This document shows positions 17,754-26,252 of a stretch of DNA of 64,000 nucleotides, piece by piece. The notes under the pieces were generated by a model. It was not told where the DNA came from. It did not search any database and was given only the letters and a program-made list of their open reading frames with translations. Made by a program: the position numbers and the translations under genes. Source of the stretch: Gaiellasilicea sp963791905 (GTDB taxonomy: Bacteria > Actinomycetota > Thermoleophilia > Gaiellales > Gaiellaceae); contig CAWBTX010000004.1 in NCBI GenBank assembly GCA_963791905.1, positions 1 through 64,000 of the forward strand, read 5' to 3'. Position 1 is the stretch's first letter. Every line of letters starts with the position of its first letter.

Positions 17754-18142
17754 TCGCTCCACCACCCCTCGATGACCTCGCCGCGGTCGTCCGTGCGCCT
17801 GGGGCTGAACGCGAGGAGCTCCAGGTCGACGTCGCCTGCCTCGAACGCGCGTGTGACTCCGGGCGAGACGCGGACGGCATCCAGCCGCTTCAGCTCGAGC
17901 ACGTCGTCGTCGAGCTTCACGCGGCCGGCGCCGCCGATGACGACGTACACCTCCTCTACGTCGTCGTGCCTGTGTCCGAAGGCTTGTCGCTTGCCGGCCC
18001 TGACGCGCTGGAGGCTGAACCCGGCCTGTGTCGTCCCCAGGTCCTCGCTGGCGAAGTGAGCCTCCTGCCGGTCGCCGTGACCGAACTTCGCGGCGGAGTC
18101 CTCGACCTCTGTCAGGCTCTTGTGTGTGTACGAATCGGCCAT
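17750..18142 (-). CDS. single-domain cupin
   Basis: 130 residues from ATG 18142 (MADSYTHKSLTEVEDSAAKF). Cupin motif 1 is GHRHDDVEEVYVVIGGAG, with the two His and the Glu expected of metal ligands. Motif 2 is weak (RLDAVRVSPGVTRAFEAG) and lacks the usual His. Function unknown. It is divergent from the AlkZ-like gene with only 13 bases between the starts. Confidence 0.75.
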   Translation of the reverse strand: MADSYTHKSLTEVEDSAAKFGHGDRQEAHFASEDLGTTQAGFSLQRVRAGKRQAFGHRHDDVEEVYVVIGGAGRVKLDDDVLELKRLDAVRVSPGVTRAFEAGDVDLELLAFSPRRTDDRGEVIEGWWSD

Positions 18143-18155
18143 GCGCACATCCTAG

Positions 18156-19214
18156 GTGGCGCTCGGCTTTCGACTGGAGCGGCAGTCGCTCGTGCGCCGC
18201 GCGCCGGCCGGGTCGCTCGTCGAGGTCGCCGGTCGGATCCTCGGCCTGCACGCGCAGGTTCTCTCGGCCGCCGACCTGCAGGCCTGGAGCCGCGTGGAGG
18301 GACACGCCCGGGGCGACCTCGACCGCGCTCTCTGGGAGGACCGCAGCCTCGTCAAGACGTGGCTGATGCGGGGCACGCTGCACGCCGTCCCGGCGGGTGA
18401 CCTGCCCGTCTACGTCGGCGCGCTCCACAACCGAGGCCAGTGGGAGAACGCCTGGCTCCGCTACTTCGGCGCGACCGCGAAGCAGATGGAACGGCTGATG
18501 GACGCGATTGCCGACGCCCTCGACGGCACGTCCCTGACCCGCGCCGAGCTGATCGCTGCGGTGACACCGAAGGTCGGCAGGTCGCTCGCCAAGGAGATGG
18601 GCTCGGGCTGGGGGACGTTCTTCAAGCCGGCGGCGCGGCGCGGCCTCCTGTGCCACGGCCCGAACCAGGGGCAGAACATCACGTTCGTGCGGGCCGACCA
18701 GTGGCTCGGCCTTCGCTTCGAGCTCGAGCGCGACGAGGCCCGCGCGGAGCTCCTGCGACGCTACCTCCGCATCTTCGCGCCGGCGAGCCCCGCCGATGTC
18801 AAGCTCTGGCTCGGCTCGTCGCGCGCGGTCACACAGGCCTTTACCGATCTCGGTGACGAGCTCGTCGAGGTGGAGCCGAAGCGCTTCGCGCTCGCTGCGG
18901 ACCTGCCGCGGCTCACGATGAGGCCGACAGGCGTCAAGCTGCTCCCGGGCTTCGACGGGTACGTCCTGCACCCGAACACCAACCGCCCCGTCCCGCCCGA
19001 CTTCATGTCGCGGGTCTCGCGCACGGCGGGCTGGATCTCGCCGACCATCGTCGAGCGCGGGCGGGTCGTCGGCACGTGGAGCCACGCAGTCAAGGCGGGC
19101 AGGCTCGAGCTCACCGTCGAACCGTTCGGCACGCTCACGAAGGCGACTGCGGCGGCCGTGAGGCGTGAGGCCCGCTCACTCGCACGCTACCTCGGCGTCG
19201 CCGCGCCCTCCTAG
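18156..19214 (+). CDS. winged-helix DNA-binding protein of the AlkZ-like DNA glycosylase superfamily
   Basis: 352 residues, GTG start. The N terminus has LVEVAGRILGLHAQVLSAAD, whose HAQ fits the (H/Q)-hydrophobic-Q catalytic motif described for the AlkZ-like branch. RSLVKTWLMRGTLHAVPAGD and GTFFKPAARRGLLCHGP are typical of the HTH_42/AlkZ fold, and TGVKLLPGFDGYVLHPNTN marks the C-terminal region. Characterised members excise bulky alkylated bases or unhook interstrand crosslinks, often protecting producers of genotoxins. No such biosynthesis genes are nearby, so a general repair role is the simplest reading. Confidence 0.75.
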   Translation: MALGFRLERQSLVRRAPAGSLVEVAGRILGLHAQVLSAADLQAWSRVEGHARGDLDRALWEDRSLVKTWLMRGTLHAVPAGDLPVYVGALHNRGQWENAWLRYFGATAKQMERLMDAIADALDGTSLTRAELIAAVTPKVGRSLAKEMGSGWGTFFKPAARRGLLCHGPNQGQNITFVRADQWLGLRFELERDEARAELLRRYLRIFAPASPADVKLWLGSSRAVTQAFTDLGDELVEVEPKRFALAADLPRLTMRPTGVKLLPGFDGYVLHPNTNRPVPPDFMSRVSRTAGWISPTIVERGRVVGTWSHAVKAGRLELTVEPFGTLTKATAAAVRREARSLARYLGVAAPS

Positions 19215-19218
19215 CGCG

Positions 19219-20436
19219 TCAGGTCAGCTGCCAGGCGTTGTCGCGCAGCAGCGGCACCGCGTTGCCGCCCGCGTCGAGGCCGTCCACTTCGATCTCGGCG
19301 CCGCCGATCATGAAGTCGGTGTGGATGCTCGAGTTGTTGAACCCGAGCGCCTCGAGCTCGGCCTTGTTCGCTTCCTGGCTGCCCTCGATCGCCTCCATGA
19401 TCGCCGCACCGTAGGCGATGTGGCAGGACGCGTTCTCGTCGAACAGCGTGTTGAGGAAGACGATGCCCGTCCGGCCGACGCGCGACCCGCCGTCGACGAG
19501 CGCGACTTCGCCGAGCATCGACGCTCCGTCATCGGCCCTGATCTGCTCCCGCACGATGTCTGCGCCGTTGGTCGCGTCGACGTGGACGGCCCGTCCACCC
19601 TCGAAGCGAATCTCGAGATCGCGGACGATCGTGCCGGAGAGCGCCAGCGGCATCGTCGCGCGCACCATGCCCTCGGTGCGGCGGCGATCGGGGGTCGTGA
19701 AGACCTCCTCCGTCGGCATGTTCGCCACGTAGGTGCGCCCGTCGACCGTGTCGTCGCCCGCGGAGCACCAGACCGAGCGCGGCGTCAGGCCGACCGTCAG
19801 ATCGGTGCCGTTGCCCCGAAACCGGACCGCATCGAAACGACGCTCGTTGAGCAGGTCGGCGCGCTCGCGCAGCTCGTCGATGTGCCGGCGCCAGGCGGCA
19901 ACCGGGTCGGCCTCGTCGAGGCGCGTCGCCGTCGCCACGGCGTCCCAGAGCCGCTCGACATCGGGCTCGCCGAAGACGGTGCGTGCCCAGCCCTCGTTGG
20001 GATACGCCACGATCGTCCAGTTGAGCGCCCGCTCGTTCAGCGCGGCGAAGTAGCGTTCGGACAGCTCCTTCGCCCGGGTCTTGCCGACGCGCGAGCCGTC
20101 GAGGTCGGCGAACAGCTCGGGCTCGGGGTCGCCGCCGATCTGGATGATCGCGCCGTGGTGCTCCGCGAGGTAGTCCATCCTCGTCAGCGACCACGGCGTC
20201 GACCAGTCGAGCGAGTCCTCGGGCGCATGCTTGATGCGCGCGTGGCGCGCGTGCTGGTCGGTGTACTCGACGTCGACGAACCTCGCGCCGCGCTCGTATG
20301 CCACGCGCGCGATCGCGCGGACGAGCGGAGCGTGCTCGACCAGCCCGCTCACCCAGAGCACCTGTCCCTCCCCCACGTTGGAGCCGACCTCGACCGCGAG
20401 GCGGGCGTACTTCTCGAGGCGTTCGTCGGGGGACAC
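19219..20436 (-). CDS. M29-family aminopeptidase
   Basis: 405 residues from GTG 20436; a TTG three codons earlier is possible. The start VSPDERLEKYARLAVEVGSN and RGARFVDVEYTDQHARHARI are characteristic of the thermophilic (M29) aminopeptidases. Metal-binding regions are visible as MPTEEVFTTPDRRRTEG, GEVALVDGG and SIHTDFMIGGAEIEVDG. It would remove N-terminal residues from peptides in the cytoplasm, using two metal ions. It is divergent from clpS, which also acts in N-terminal-dependent proteolysis. Confidence 0.85.
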   Translation of the reverse strand: MSPDERLEKYARLAVEVGSNVGEGQVLWVSGLVEHAPLVRAIARVAYERGARFVDVEYTDQHARHARIKHAPEDSLDWSTPWSLTRMDYLAEHHGAIIQIGGDPEPELFADLDGSRVGKTRAKELSERYFAALNERALNWTIVAYPNEGWARTVFGEPDVERLWDAVATATRLDEADPVAAWRRHIDELRERADLLNERRFDAVRFRGNGTDLTVGLTPRSVWCSAGDDTVDGRTYVANMPTEEVFTTPDRRRTEGMVRATMPLALSGTIVRDLEIRFEGGRAVHVDATNGADIVREQIRADDGASMLGEVALVDGGSRVGRTGIVFLNTLFDENASCHIAYGAAIMEAIEGSQEANKAELEALGFNNSSIHTDFMIGGAEIEVDGLDAGGNAVPLLRDNAWQLT

Positions 20437-20476
20437 GACGGCCAAGCCTACAGACCGCGTTGCTAGCTTCCCCGCG

Positions 20477-20776
20477 ATGAGCACGCTCACCGAGACGCCC
20501 ACGCGTAGCCGGCCGACGGACGGCTCCGACTCGGACCTGGGCGCGCCGTGGCTCGTGATCGTCCTGAACGACAACCACAACACCTTCGACGGCGTGGCCT
20601 TCGCGCTGGCGGCGGTCCTGCCCGGGATCGACTTCGATCGTGGTATGGCCTTCGCGAACCGGATCCACGCCACCGGACGGGCGGTCGTGTGGTCGGGCCA
20701 CCGAGAGCAGGCTGAGCACTACTGGTCGCAACTCGCCGACCACGGCCTGACGATGGCGCCGCTCGAGAGTCACTAG
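20477..20776 (+). CDS. clpS: ClpS-like adaptor of the Clp protease
   Basis: 99 residues from ATG 20477. After a variable N-terminal tail the ClpS core begins PWLVIVLNDNHNTFDGVAFA, with the conserved N-D-x-H/N-x-T/M-x-x-x-V pattern. It continues AMAFANRIHATGRAVVWSGH in slightly diverged form (actual GMAFANRIHATG) and EQAEHYWSQLADHGLTMAPL. ClpS delivers substrates with N-degron residues to ClpAP/ClpCP. The strand order and spacing suggest a bidirectional promoter with the M29 gene. Confidence 0.85.
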   Translation: MSTLTETPTRSRPTDGSDSDLGAPWLVIVLNDNHNTFDGVAFALAAVLPGIDFDRGMAFANRIHATGRAVVWSGHREQAEHYWSQLADHGLTMAPLESH

Positions 20777-20812
20777 GAGCCTCCGCGCCAAGACCGTGGT
20801 AGCTTCCGGCGC

Positions 20813-21463
20813 GTGCTACTCGGGATCACGACGGGCGGCAAGATCGGCCTGGGGCTCGTGGCGCTCGTCTTCATCGGCTTCGCGCTCGCGGTGTCGTTCC
20901 TGCTTCCTCGGCGCGACCCTGACTTCCCCGGTGATCGGCTGCGCGGTTTCGTCTGGATCACCGTCCTGCTCTTCGTCGCGATGATGACTGCCGTCGTCGT
21001 GTTCGCGAGGGAGGCGGAGGGGGAGGAGCACGTCGTCGAGACGGGGGCGGCGCAGGAGACCACCGAGACCGGCGCAACGACGGAGACCGGCGAGACCGAG
21101 ACGGAGACGGGTGAGACCGAGACCGGCGAGGCCGAGACGACGGAGACCGAGACCGAGACCGAAACGGGAGGGGCGGGGGAGACAGGAGAGACGACGACGG
21201 AGCCGCCGGCCGGCGGCACCGGGGACGCGACCGCAGGTGCAGAGGTCTTCGCTGCGAGTGGCTGCGGGAGCTGCCACACGCTCGAGGCCGCGGGCACCAG
21301 CGGGACGATCGGGCCGAACCTCGACGATGCGATGCCCGATCATGCGCTCGTCGTCGAGCGCGTCACGAATGGCATGGGCGCGATGCCGTCATTCAGCGAC
21401 TCGCTCAGCGAGCAGCAGATCAACGACGTCGCGGCCTACGTGGTCGAGTCGACGAGCGGGTAA
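20813..21463 (+). CDS. membrane-anchored c-type cytochrome
   Basis: 216 residues, GTG start. Two membrane helices at the N terminus (LGLVALVFIGFALAVSFLL and VWITVLLFVAMMTAVVVFA) are followed by a low-complexity Thr/Glu-rich linker of about 70 residues (repeated TETGE). The class I cytochrome c domain has the haem motif CGSCH and the methionine ligand region MGAMPSFSDSLSEQQI. The anchor plus long linker suggests a mobile haem domain outside the membrane, as in caa3-type or alternative oxidase donors. Its haem domain resembles that of the lipoprotein at 32435. Confidence 0.85.
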   Translation: MLLGITTGGKIGLGLVALVFIGFALAVSFLLPRRDPDFPGDRLRGFVWITVLLFVAMMTAVVVFAREAEGEEHVVETGAAQETTETGATTETGETETETGETETGEAETTETETETETGGAGETGETTTEPPAGGTGDATAGAEVFAASGCGSCHTLEAAGTSGTIGPNLDDAMPDHALVVERVTNGMGAMPSFSDSLSEQQINDVAAYVVESTSG

Positions 21464-21477
21464 GAGCCTCTGAGGCT

Positions 21478-22197
21478 CTAACTCTTCCGGCCGACGAAGA
21501 TCGCCCAGCCGAGCACGGCGCGAGTGACGCGGACGTACTCGTCCCGGAAGCGCTCGTGCCGCGCGCGCACGTCCGCCGCGTCCGGGTTTCCACGCTCCGC
21601 GTCGAGCCACTCCTCGACGGCGCGCCAGTGGAGGCTCTCGTAGCGGTCCCAGTCGTCGTCGGAGGCGGGGATGATCCCGGTCAGGGCAACGCCCGACCCC
21701 ACGAACCGCTCGACGGTCTCGGGAAGCTCGGCGTACTCCGCGTACGGGCCGTCCGCCGGTCGTGGCTGCCGCCAGTAAGGCTCGCCGATCGCGAGGTAGC
21801 CGCCGGGTCGGACCGCGGGCGCGAGCGTCGCCGCCGCGTTGGCGATGGTCCCCCAGATGAAGCCGGCGCCGAGACAGAGCACGGCGTCCCAGGTCTCCGG
21901 CTCGAGCGGGAAGTCGGCGGCATCACCCGTCCGCACCTCGACCAGCTCCTCGAGGCCGGCCTCGGAGACGCGCGCGCGGCCTTCGTCCGCGAAGGCCGCG
22001 AGCCTCTCCACGCCCAGGATTCGGCAGCCGTAGGTCGAGGCGAGGATCGTGGCGGGCCCGCACTTTCCGCACGCGATGTCGAGCACGCGGCTCTCGGGCG
22101 TGAGCCTGGCGTAGTCGCCGAGCAGCCGGATCTTCTCAGCGCTCGTCGGGTTCTGGATGACGTGGTCGCGCTCGACGATCTCCCACGACCAAGCCAC
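21478..22197 (-). CDS. class I SAM-dependent methyltransferase
   Basis: 239 residues from GTG 22197. Motif I is VLDIACGKCGPATILAS (one Gly replaced by Lys relative to GxGxG but otherwise normal), followed by GCRILGVERLAAFADEG. WDAVLCLGAGFIWGTIANAA is the post-motif region and FRDEYVRVTRAVLGWAIFVG the C terminus. The substrate is unknown. The upstream region holds a terminator and two other hairpins on the same strand, which may form a regulatory leader. Confidence 0.8.
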   Translation of the reverse strand: MAWSWEIVERDHVIQNPTSAEKIRLLGDYARLTPESRVLDIACGKCGPATILASTYGCRILGVERLAAFADEGRARVSEAGLEELVEVRTGDAADFPLEPETWDAVLCLGAGFIWGTIANAAATLAPAVRPGGYLAIGEPYWRQPRPADGPYAEYAELPETVERFVGSGVALTGIIPASDDDWDRYESLHWRAVEEWLDAERGNPDAADVRARHERFRDEYVRVTRAVLGWAIFVGRKS

Positions 22198-22234
22198 GTG
22201 GCTGAGCCTACTCGCGGACGATCTGCCTGCAAAC

Positions 22235-22370
22235 AAAAATGAAGAGGCCGCAGCAGAGCTGCGGCCTCTTCCTCATCGAACTTCGGGCTGCGGCCCCCCG
22301 AAGCGCGCGATGGTTCCTACATCGGGCCGCCGGCACTCCGGTCATATCCCTCGTCTCAGGGAACCTCGGC
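22235..22370 (-). ncRNA. candidate structured leader RNA upstream of the methyltransferase
   Basis: Read on the minus strand, three structures follow one another. First is an enclosing stem GGTTCC/GGAACC (22360-22365 with 22312-22317) around an inner CCGG-AGTG-CCGG hairpin. Second is a 7-bp hairpin (22297-22303 with 22281-22287). Third is an intrinsic terminator at 22241-22271. The methyltransferase GTG lies about 44 bases further on. This is the layout of an attenuated or riboswitch-controlled leader, but it matches no class I recognise. A stand-alone small RNA ending at the terminator is equally possible. Confidence 0.35.
22241..22271 (-). terminator. intrinsic terminator (minus strand)
   Basis: Perfect 13-bp stem (22241-22253 with 22259-22271) and a 5-base loop. 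On the minus strand it is followed by ATTTTTGTTT, a U-rich tail; on the plus strand there is no U tract, so it works leftward. No protein gene ends here, which makes an attenuator or a small RNA end likely. Confidence 0.7.
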
Positions 22371-22390
22371 CGATACCCTGTGCCGCGCGC

Positions 22391-22479
22391 GGAGAGGTGT
22401 CCGAGCGGCCGAAGGAGCGCGACTGGAAATCGCGTATGGGCTGAAAGGTCCATCGCGGGTTCAAATCCCGCCCTCTCCG
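22391..22479 (+). tRNA. tRNA-Ser (anticodon GGA)
   Basis: 89 bases. The 7-bp acceptor stem GGAGAGG pairs with CCTCTCC (22472-22478), with G as discriminator. The anticodon loop contains CTGGAAA, so the anticodon is GGA and it reads UCC/UCU. The long variable arm (CGTATGGGCTGAAAGGTC region) is typical of tRNA-Ser. The T-arm is GCGGGTTCAAATCCCGC. The CCA end is not encoded. Confidence 0.95.
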
Positions 22480-22672
22480 CTTCCGTTTCAAGGGCCGTTC
22501 CAAGAACCCGGTCCGCGAGGGCCGGGTTCTTGATCCGCTTGCCGCAGGGTCAGGCGAGAGGACCCCCGCGCAACCGACTGCCGAGGCTTACTTCGGTGCG
22601 CCGACGGCGATCCTTGCTGAGTGAAGGCGGCGATTCCCATCCCGGGCCGCCGGTCGAACGGCTCGTCGACAG

Positions 22673-23353
22673 ATGAGTTCCGTACCCGATCGCAGTCTCA
22701 ATACCGAAGGCCGATCCACAACCAGCGATCTGGAGGACCAATTGCCCAACGAGGGTGACACTGGCGTTCCCAAGCTCTCCGCCAACGCGATTACGGCCCA
22801 CCTCGCGGCCACCTTCGCGGGCTTACCCGTCTACGTGCACACGATCGAGCACGCCGACGGCGTCGTCCTCGTCGACACCGGCATGATCGACTCGACGCCG
22901 GAGCTGGACGAGGAAGGCGCGCCGGTGCCGATGCCGGAGAACATCCCCCGAGACGTCGTGTGCGTCATCAACACCCACCTTCACTTCGACCACTGCGGCG
23001 GCAACCGCCTGTTTCCCGGTGTGCCGATCCACGTTCAGCGGCTCGAGCGGCAAGGGCCTTATGACCCGCCCGAATGGGTCGACTTCCCGGGTGCGACCTA
23101 CGTCGAGCACGACGGCGAGGCGGAGGTGCTCCCCGGCATCCGGCTGCTGCCGACGCCCGGCCACACAGACGGCCACCAGAGCGTCCTTGTCGACACGCCC
23201 GACGGGCTCGTCGTCATCGGCGGCGACGTCGCGTACACGTACGACGAGCTCGGGAGCGGCGCGACCGAGGGACAGCGGCGCGTGCTCGCCCTAGCCGCTC
23301 CAACGTGGCTCACGCACGCGGAAGGTGGGCCGAAAGTTCCCCGCCCGCACTAG
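22673..23353 (+). CDS. metallo-beta-lactamase-fold hydrolase
   Basis: 226 residues as drawn; the N-terminal 40 residues look unlike the family, so the real start may be internal. The zinc site THLHFDHCGGN carries the HxHxDH motif, and PTPGHTDGHQSVLVDT and VIGGDVAYTYDELGSGATEG supply the later His and Asp ligands. The order resembles quorum-quenching lactonase-like proteins and related thiolester or lactone hydrolases. The substrate cannot be told from sequence. Confidence 0.8.
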   Translation: MSSVPDRSLNTEGRSTTSDLEDQLPNEGDTGVPKLSANAITAHLAATFAGLPVYVHTIEHADGVVLVDTGMIDSTPELDEEGAPVPMPENIPRDVVCVINTHLHFDHCGGNRLFPGVPIHVQRLERQGPYDPPEWVDFPGATYVEHDGEAEVLPGIRLLPTPGHTDGHQSVLVDTPDGLVVIGGDVAYTYDELGSGATEGQRRVLALAAPTWLTHAEGGPKVPRPH

Positions 23354-23439
23354 GACGACGCGAGCGGCCCTTCGTAACGCTGGGGCAAGCGGCGCCCTGG
23401 CGTCATTTCGCATCACTGGTCCAGGGTGCGTTGCTTGTC

Positions 23440-23889
23440 TTAATCGGCGAGTGACGGAAGGTAGATCAGCCCGGCGTCCGTCGGGCGAAAGCCGCAGGCA
23501 TCGAAGTAGAAGGGTCTCAGGTCGGCCTCGAAGTCGACGTGTAGCCACTCGCATCCTGCCGCCTTGGCGTGCTGCGCTGCAAGCTGGACGGTCAGCGTTC
23601 CGATGCCCCTGCGTTGGTGGGCACCGTGCGTCTTTGTGTCGAGGACGAATGCGTGGTCTCCCCCGTCTGAGACGACGTTGACGAAACCGACGAGGCGCGC
23701 GTCGGCGTCGCGTGCAGTGACCCAGCCGAGACTGTGTGGCTGGATTCGATCCCACCAGCCGGCCTCTCCGTTCCCGCCATGGGCCTTGACGAGCTCGACC
23801 ATCTCCGCGTCCAGCAACGGTCCGCGCCAGCGGTACGTGATGCCGTCGGTGTTGAACTCTGGTCGAACGGCAGGCAAGGCCAAGAGCAC
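23440..23889 (-). CDS. GNAT-family N-acetyltransferase
   Basis: 149 residues. The acetyl-CoA binding motif A is visible as DTKTHGAHQRRGIGTLTVQL (R-x-x-G-x-G), and the C terminus has LRPFYFDACGFRPTDAGLIY, the usual F-Y-x-x-x-G-F of motif B. Likely transfers an acetyl group to a small-molecule amine or an N terminus. Single gene. Confidence 0.85.
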   Translation of the reverse strand: MLLALPAVRPEFNTDGITYRWRGPLLDAEMVELVKAHGGNGEAGWWDRIQPHSLGWVTARDADARLVGFVNVVSDGGDHAFVLDTKTHGAHQRRGIGTLTVQLAAQHAKAAGCEWLHVDFEADLRPFYFDACGFRPTDAGLIYLPSLAD

Positions 23890-24013
23890 TCAGATTATCC
23901 GGGTCAGTCGCTGCCTCTCGGTGGACACTCCCGAACCCCGCCCAGACGACGGTCTCGGCCGGCCCGCAATGCGCTGCGGCATTCCGTCCCAACGCCGCAG
24001 CGCACCGACGGAA

Positions 24014-24586
24014 CTACGGCCGTTCAGCCCAGGGGAGATCGTCCCAATGGCTTGGACGCTGGACCTCCCATCGCCCTCTGCGCTCGGGGTCTGTCGTATC
24101 GACCTCGGATCCCGCGTCGTAGCGGAGCGCGACCTCGGATCGCGGGCACACGCGCTCGAGATCGTCGCGGCGGTTGCCCGTGGCGAGGATCGCGCATGGC
24201 CCAGCTTCCTTGGCGACGAACGTGTGCGCGGTCATCGGCGGGCAATGCACGAAATCCCATGCTCGCAGGTGCCGTTCCTGGTTTTCGATGATGAGCACGC
24301 ACTCGCCCATCAGGATGAGGAAGTCCTCCTGGACCGACTCCGCGTGGTAGAGACCTGATGGTTGCCCCGGCGGAACGACTCGGATCGTGAACCCGGCCTC
24401 CGGCTTCTCGTACATCGTTAGATCGGGCCGACCCTGGAACACGAACTCGTCGGACTCGAAGATGCAGACGCCGCCGAACGATTCGTTGTTGCACCACGCG
24501 GCGTCAGCCGTGTTGACGACGAACCATCCGGGAGTTACTGGTGCCAGCCCGGACACGACACGTTCAAGGCGTGCTTCGGTGACCAC
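24014..24586 (-). CDS. cupin-domain protein, paralogue of the protein at 14539
   Basis: 190 residues (MVTEARLERVVSGLAPVTPG). Shared features with the cupin at 14539 are the N-terminal TPGWFVVNTADAAW, motif 1 PSGLYHAESVQEDFLILMG and motif 2 DFVHCPPMTAHTFVAK, plus the C-terminal EVALRYDAGSEVDTTDP. The metal-ligand pattern is one His and a Glu in motif 1 and His in motif 2. Function unknown. Confidence 0.75.
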   Translation of the reverse strand: MVTEARLERVVSGLAPVTPGWFVVNTADAAWCNNESFGGVCIFESDEFVFQGRPDLTMYEKPEAGFTIRVVPPGQPSGLYHAESVQEDFLILMGECVLIIENQERHLRAWDFVHCPPMTAHTFVAKEAGPCAILATGNRRDDLERVCPRSEVALRYDAGSEVDTTDPERRGRWEVQRPSHWDDLPWAERP

Positions 24587-24821
24587 GTTTCCTCCTTGGT
24601 TGATCTCGCCGCCTGGCCCCGACGGACTTCACCGACGGTCGGTGCGCATCAGGCAGCACACGTCAGCTCGCACAGATGTGCGGCCGAACGCCAATACAGG
24701 CGGGTATCAACTACGCCGGAAACGCCACAGCAGCGAGTCTAGCCCACCGGTTTAGGGGCATCCCCGCACTCTCACTGTCATCGTCGGTGGGTGTCGTCTG
24801 CCTTGGGAGCAGAGCGATCAG

Positions 24822-24980
24822 ATGATCGTGATCGGAGTGGACGTGCACGACGACTCGCTGACCGCGGTGGCCGTCGACGAGCTCGGCCGCGCGCTCGCAG
24901 ACCCAGGCCGGCCTGGTCGACGGGCACGTCCTCGTCTGGGCGCGCTCGCTCGGTTTCGCGCGCGCCGCTCGCGCGCGCCG
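24822..24980 (+). mobile_element. IS110-family transposase N-terminal remnant
   Basis: The ATG at 24822 opens MIVIGVDVHDDSLTAVAVDE followed by LGRALA. GVDVHKxxxTAVAVDELGR is the first DEDD-transposase strand of IS110 elements. One frame away the match continues as LVDGHVLVWARSLGFARA. The sequence then stops, so only about 50 residues of an approximately 400-residue transposase remain, with a frameshift. No terminal repeats are expected for IS110. Confidence 0.55.
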
Positions 24981-24981
24981 A

Positions 24982-26178
24982 TCAACGCAATGACCTGAAA
25001 GCCTCCCGCATCTCGGTTGCGAAGAGCTCCGGCTCTTCCCACGCGGCGAAGTGGCCGCCCCGGTCGACTTCGTTGAAGTAGATGACGTTGGGGTACGACT
25101 TCTCGACCCAGCTGCGCGGGGTCCGCCAGATCTCGCCGGGGAACGTCGTGAAGCCGACGGGGATCGTCGGCGGCGGCAGCGGCTGGCGGCCCGCGGCCGG
25201 CGCGTCCGGCCCGTAGGCCTCCCAGTACGACCGGGCCGCGGAGGCGCCGGTGCTGGTCAGCCAGTATGCCGTGATGTTGTCCAGGACGTGGTCCCGGGTG
25301 AGGTTGCCCGAGGGCTGCCCGTCGACGAAGGCGCGGGCGATCTTGTAGTAGGAGTCGGTGTCGTGGTCGATCATCCAGGCGGCCAGGGCGACGGGGGAGT
25401 CGAGCAGGGCGTAGCCGATCGTCTGCGGGCGGGTCGCCATCTCGATGTAGTAGCCGTTTCCGGACTGCCCGAAGGTGGCGATCTGGGCGGCCGCGGCGCG
25501 TTCCTCGTCGGTGTCCGTCGGCATGGTGCCGCTCAGCGCCGGCACGAGCAGGTTCGTGTGGATGCCGACCAGCCCCTCGGGTGCCTGGCGGCCCATCGCG
25601 TCGGTGACGCCGGCACCCACGTCGCCGCCCTGGGCCACGTAGCGGGTGTAGCCGAGGCGGCGCATGAGCTCGGCCCAGGCCCGTGCGGTCCGGCCCAGGT
25701 CCCAGCCGACCTCGACCGGCTCGCCCGAGAAGCCGTACCCGGGCAGGGAGGGCAGCACGAGGTGGAAGGCATCCTCGGCGCTGCCGCCGTGCGCGGTCGG
25801 GTCCGTCAGCGGGCCGACGGAGTCGATCAGCTCCATGACCGACCCGGGCCAGCCGTGGGTCATGATCAGCGGTAGCGCGTTCTCGTGCGACGACTTGACG
25901 TGGATGAAGTGGATGTCCGCGCCGTCGATCTCGGTCGTGAACTGGGGCAAGGCGTCGAGCTTCACCTCGGCCTTGCGCCAGTCGTAGTCGGTCTCCCAGT
26001 AGCGCGCGAGCTCCTGAATCGTCGCCAACTGCACGCCTTGCGACCGATCTGCGACCAGCTCCCGGGAAGGCAGGCGCGTCGCGGCGATCCGGCGGCGCAG
26101 CTCGGCGAGCTGCTCTTCGGGAGTGTCGACGTGGAAGGGACGGGTGTCGGTGGCGGGCTGGGCGGTGGTGCTCATCAC
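24982..26178 (-). CDS. epoxide hydrolase (EHN-domain, alpha/beta-hydrolase)
   Basis: 398 residues. The N-terminal EHN lid is recognised from RPFHVDTPEEQLAELRRRI and DRSQGVQLATIQELARYW. The hydrolase core follows with the oxyanion segment THGWPGSVMELI and the nucleophile elbow VAQGGDVGAGV (Asp). The catalytic His is in RGGHFAAWEEPELF. These are the features of microsomal-type epoxide hydrolases, which open epoxides of hydrophobic compounds. Its leader contains a copy of an 18-bp element also found before the next gene upstream. Confidence 0.9.
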   Translation of the reverse strand: MMSTTAQPATDTRPFHVDTPEEQLAELRRRIAATRLPSRELVADRSQGVQLATIQELARYWETDYDWRKAEVKLDALPQFTTEIDGADIHFIHVKSSHENALPLIMTHGWPGSVMELIDSVGPLTDPTAHGGSAEDAFHLVLPSLPGYGFSGEPVEVGWDLGRTARAWAELMRRLGYTRYVAQGGDVGAGVTDAMGRQAPEGLVGIHTNLLVPALSGTMPTDTDEERAAAAQIATFGQSGNGYYIEMATRPQTIGYALLDSPVALAAWMIDHDTDSYYKIARAFVDGQPSGNLTRDHVLDNITAYWLTSTGASAARSYWEAYGPDAPAAGRQPLPPPTIPVGFTTFPGEIWRTPRSWVEKSYPNVIYFNEVDRGGHFAAWEEPELFATEMREAFRSLR

Positions 26179-26227
26179 GACCTCCGTGGTTGGCAGGTGC
26201 GGTTCCGGATGACCTCCTCTCCGGTTC

Positions 26228-26245
26228 GGGGACTTGGGCGCGAGA
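26228..26245 (-). repeat. 18-bp element shared by the two hydrolase leaders (copy 1)
   Basis: GGGGACTTGGGCGCGAGA (plus strand) is repeated exactly at 27158-27175. In both places it lies upstream of a minus-strand hydrolase gene and is followed, toward the gene, by ACGGAGGT-type ribosome sites. It may be a shared operator or the trace of a local duplication. Confidence 0.5.
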
Positions 26246-26252
26246 GTAGTGC

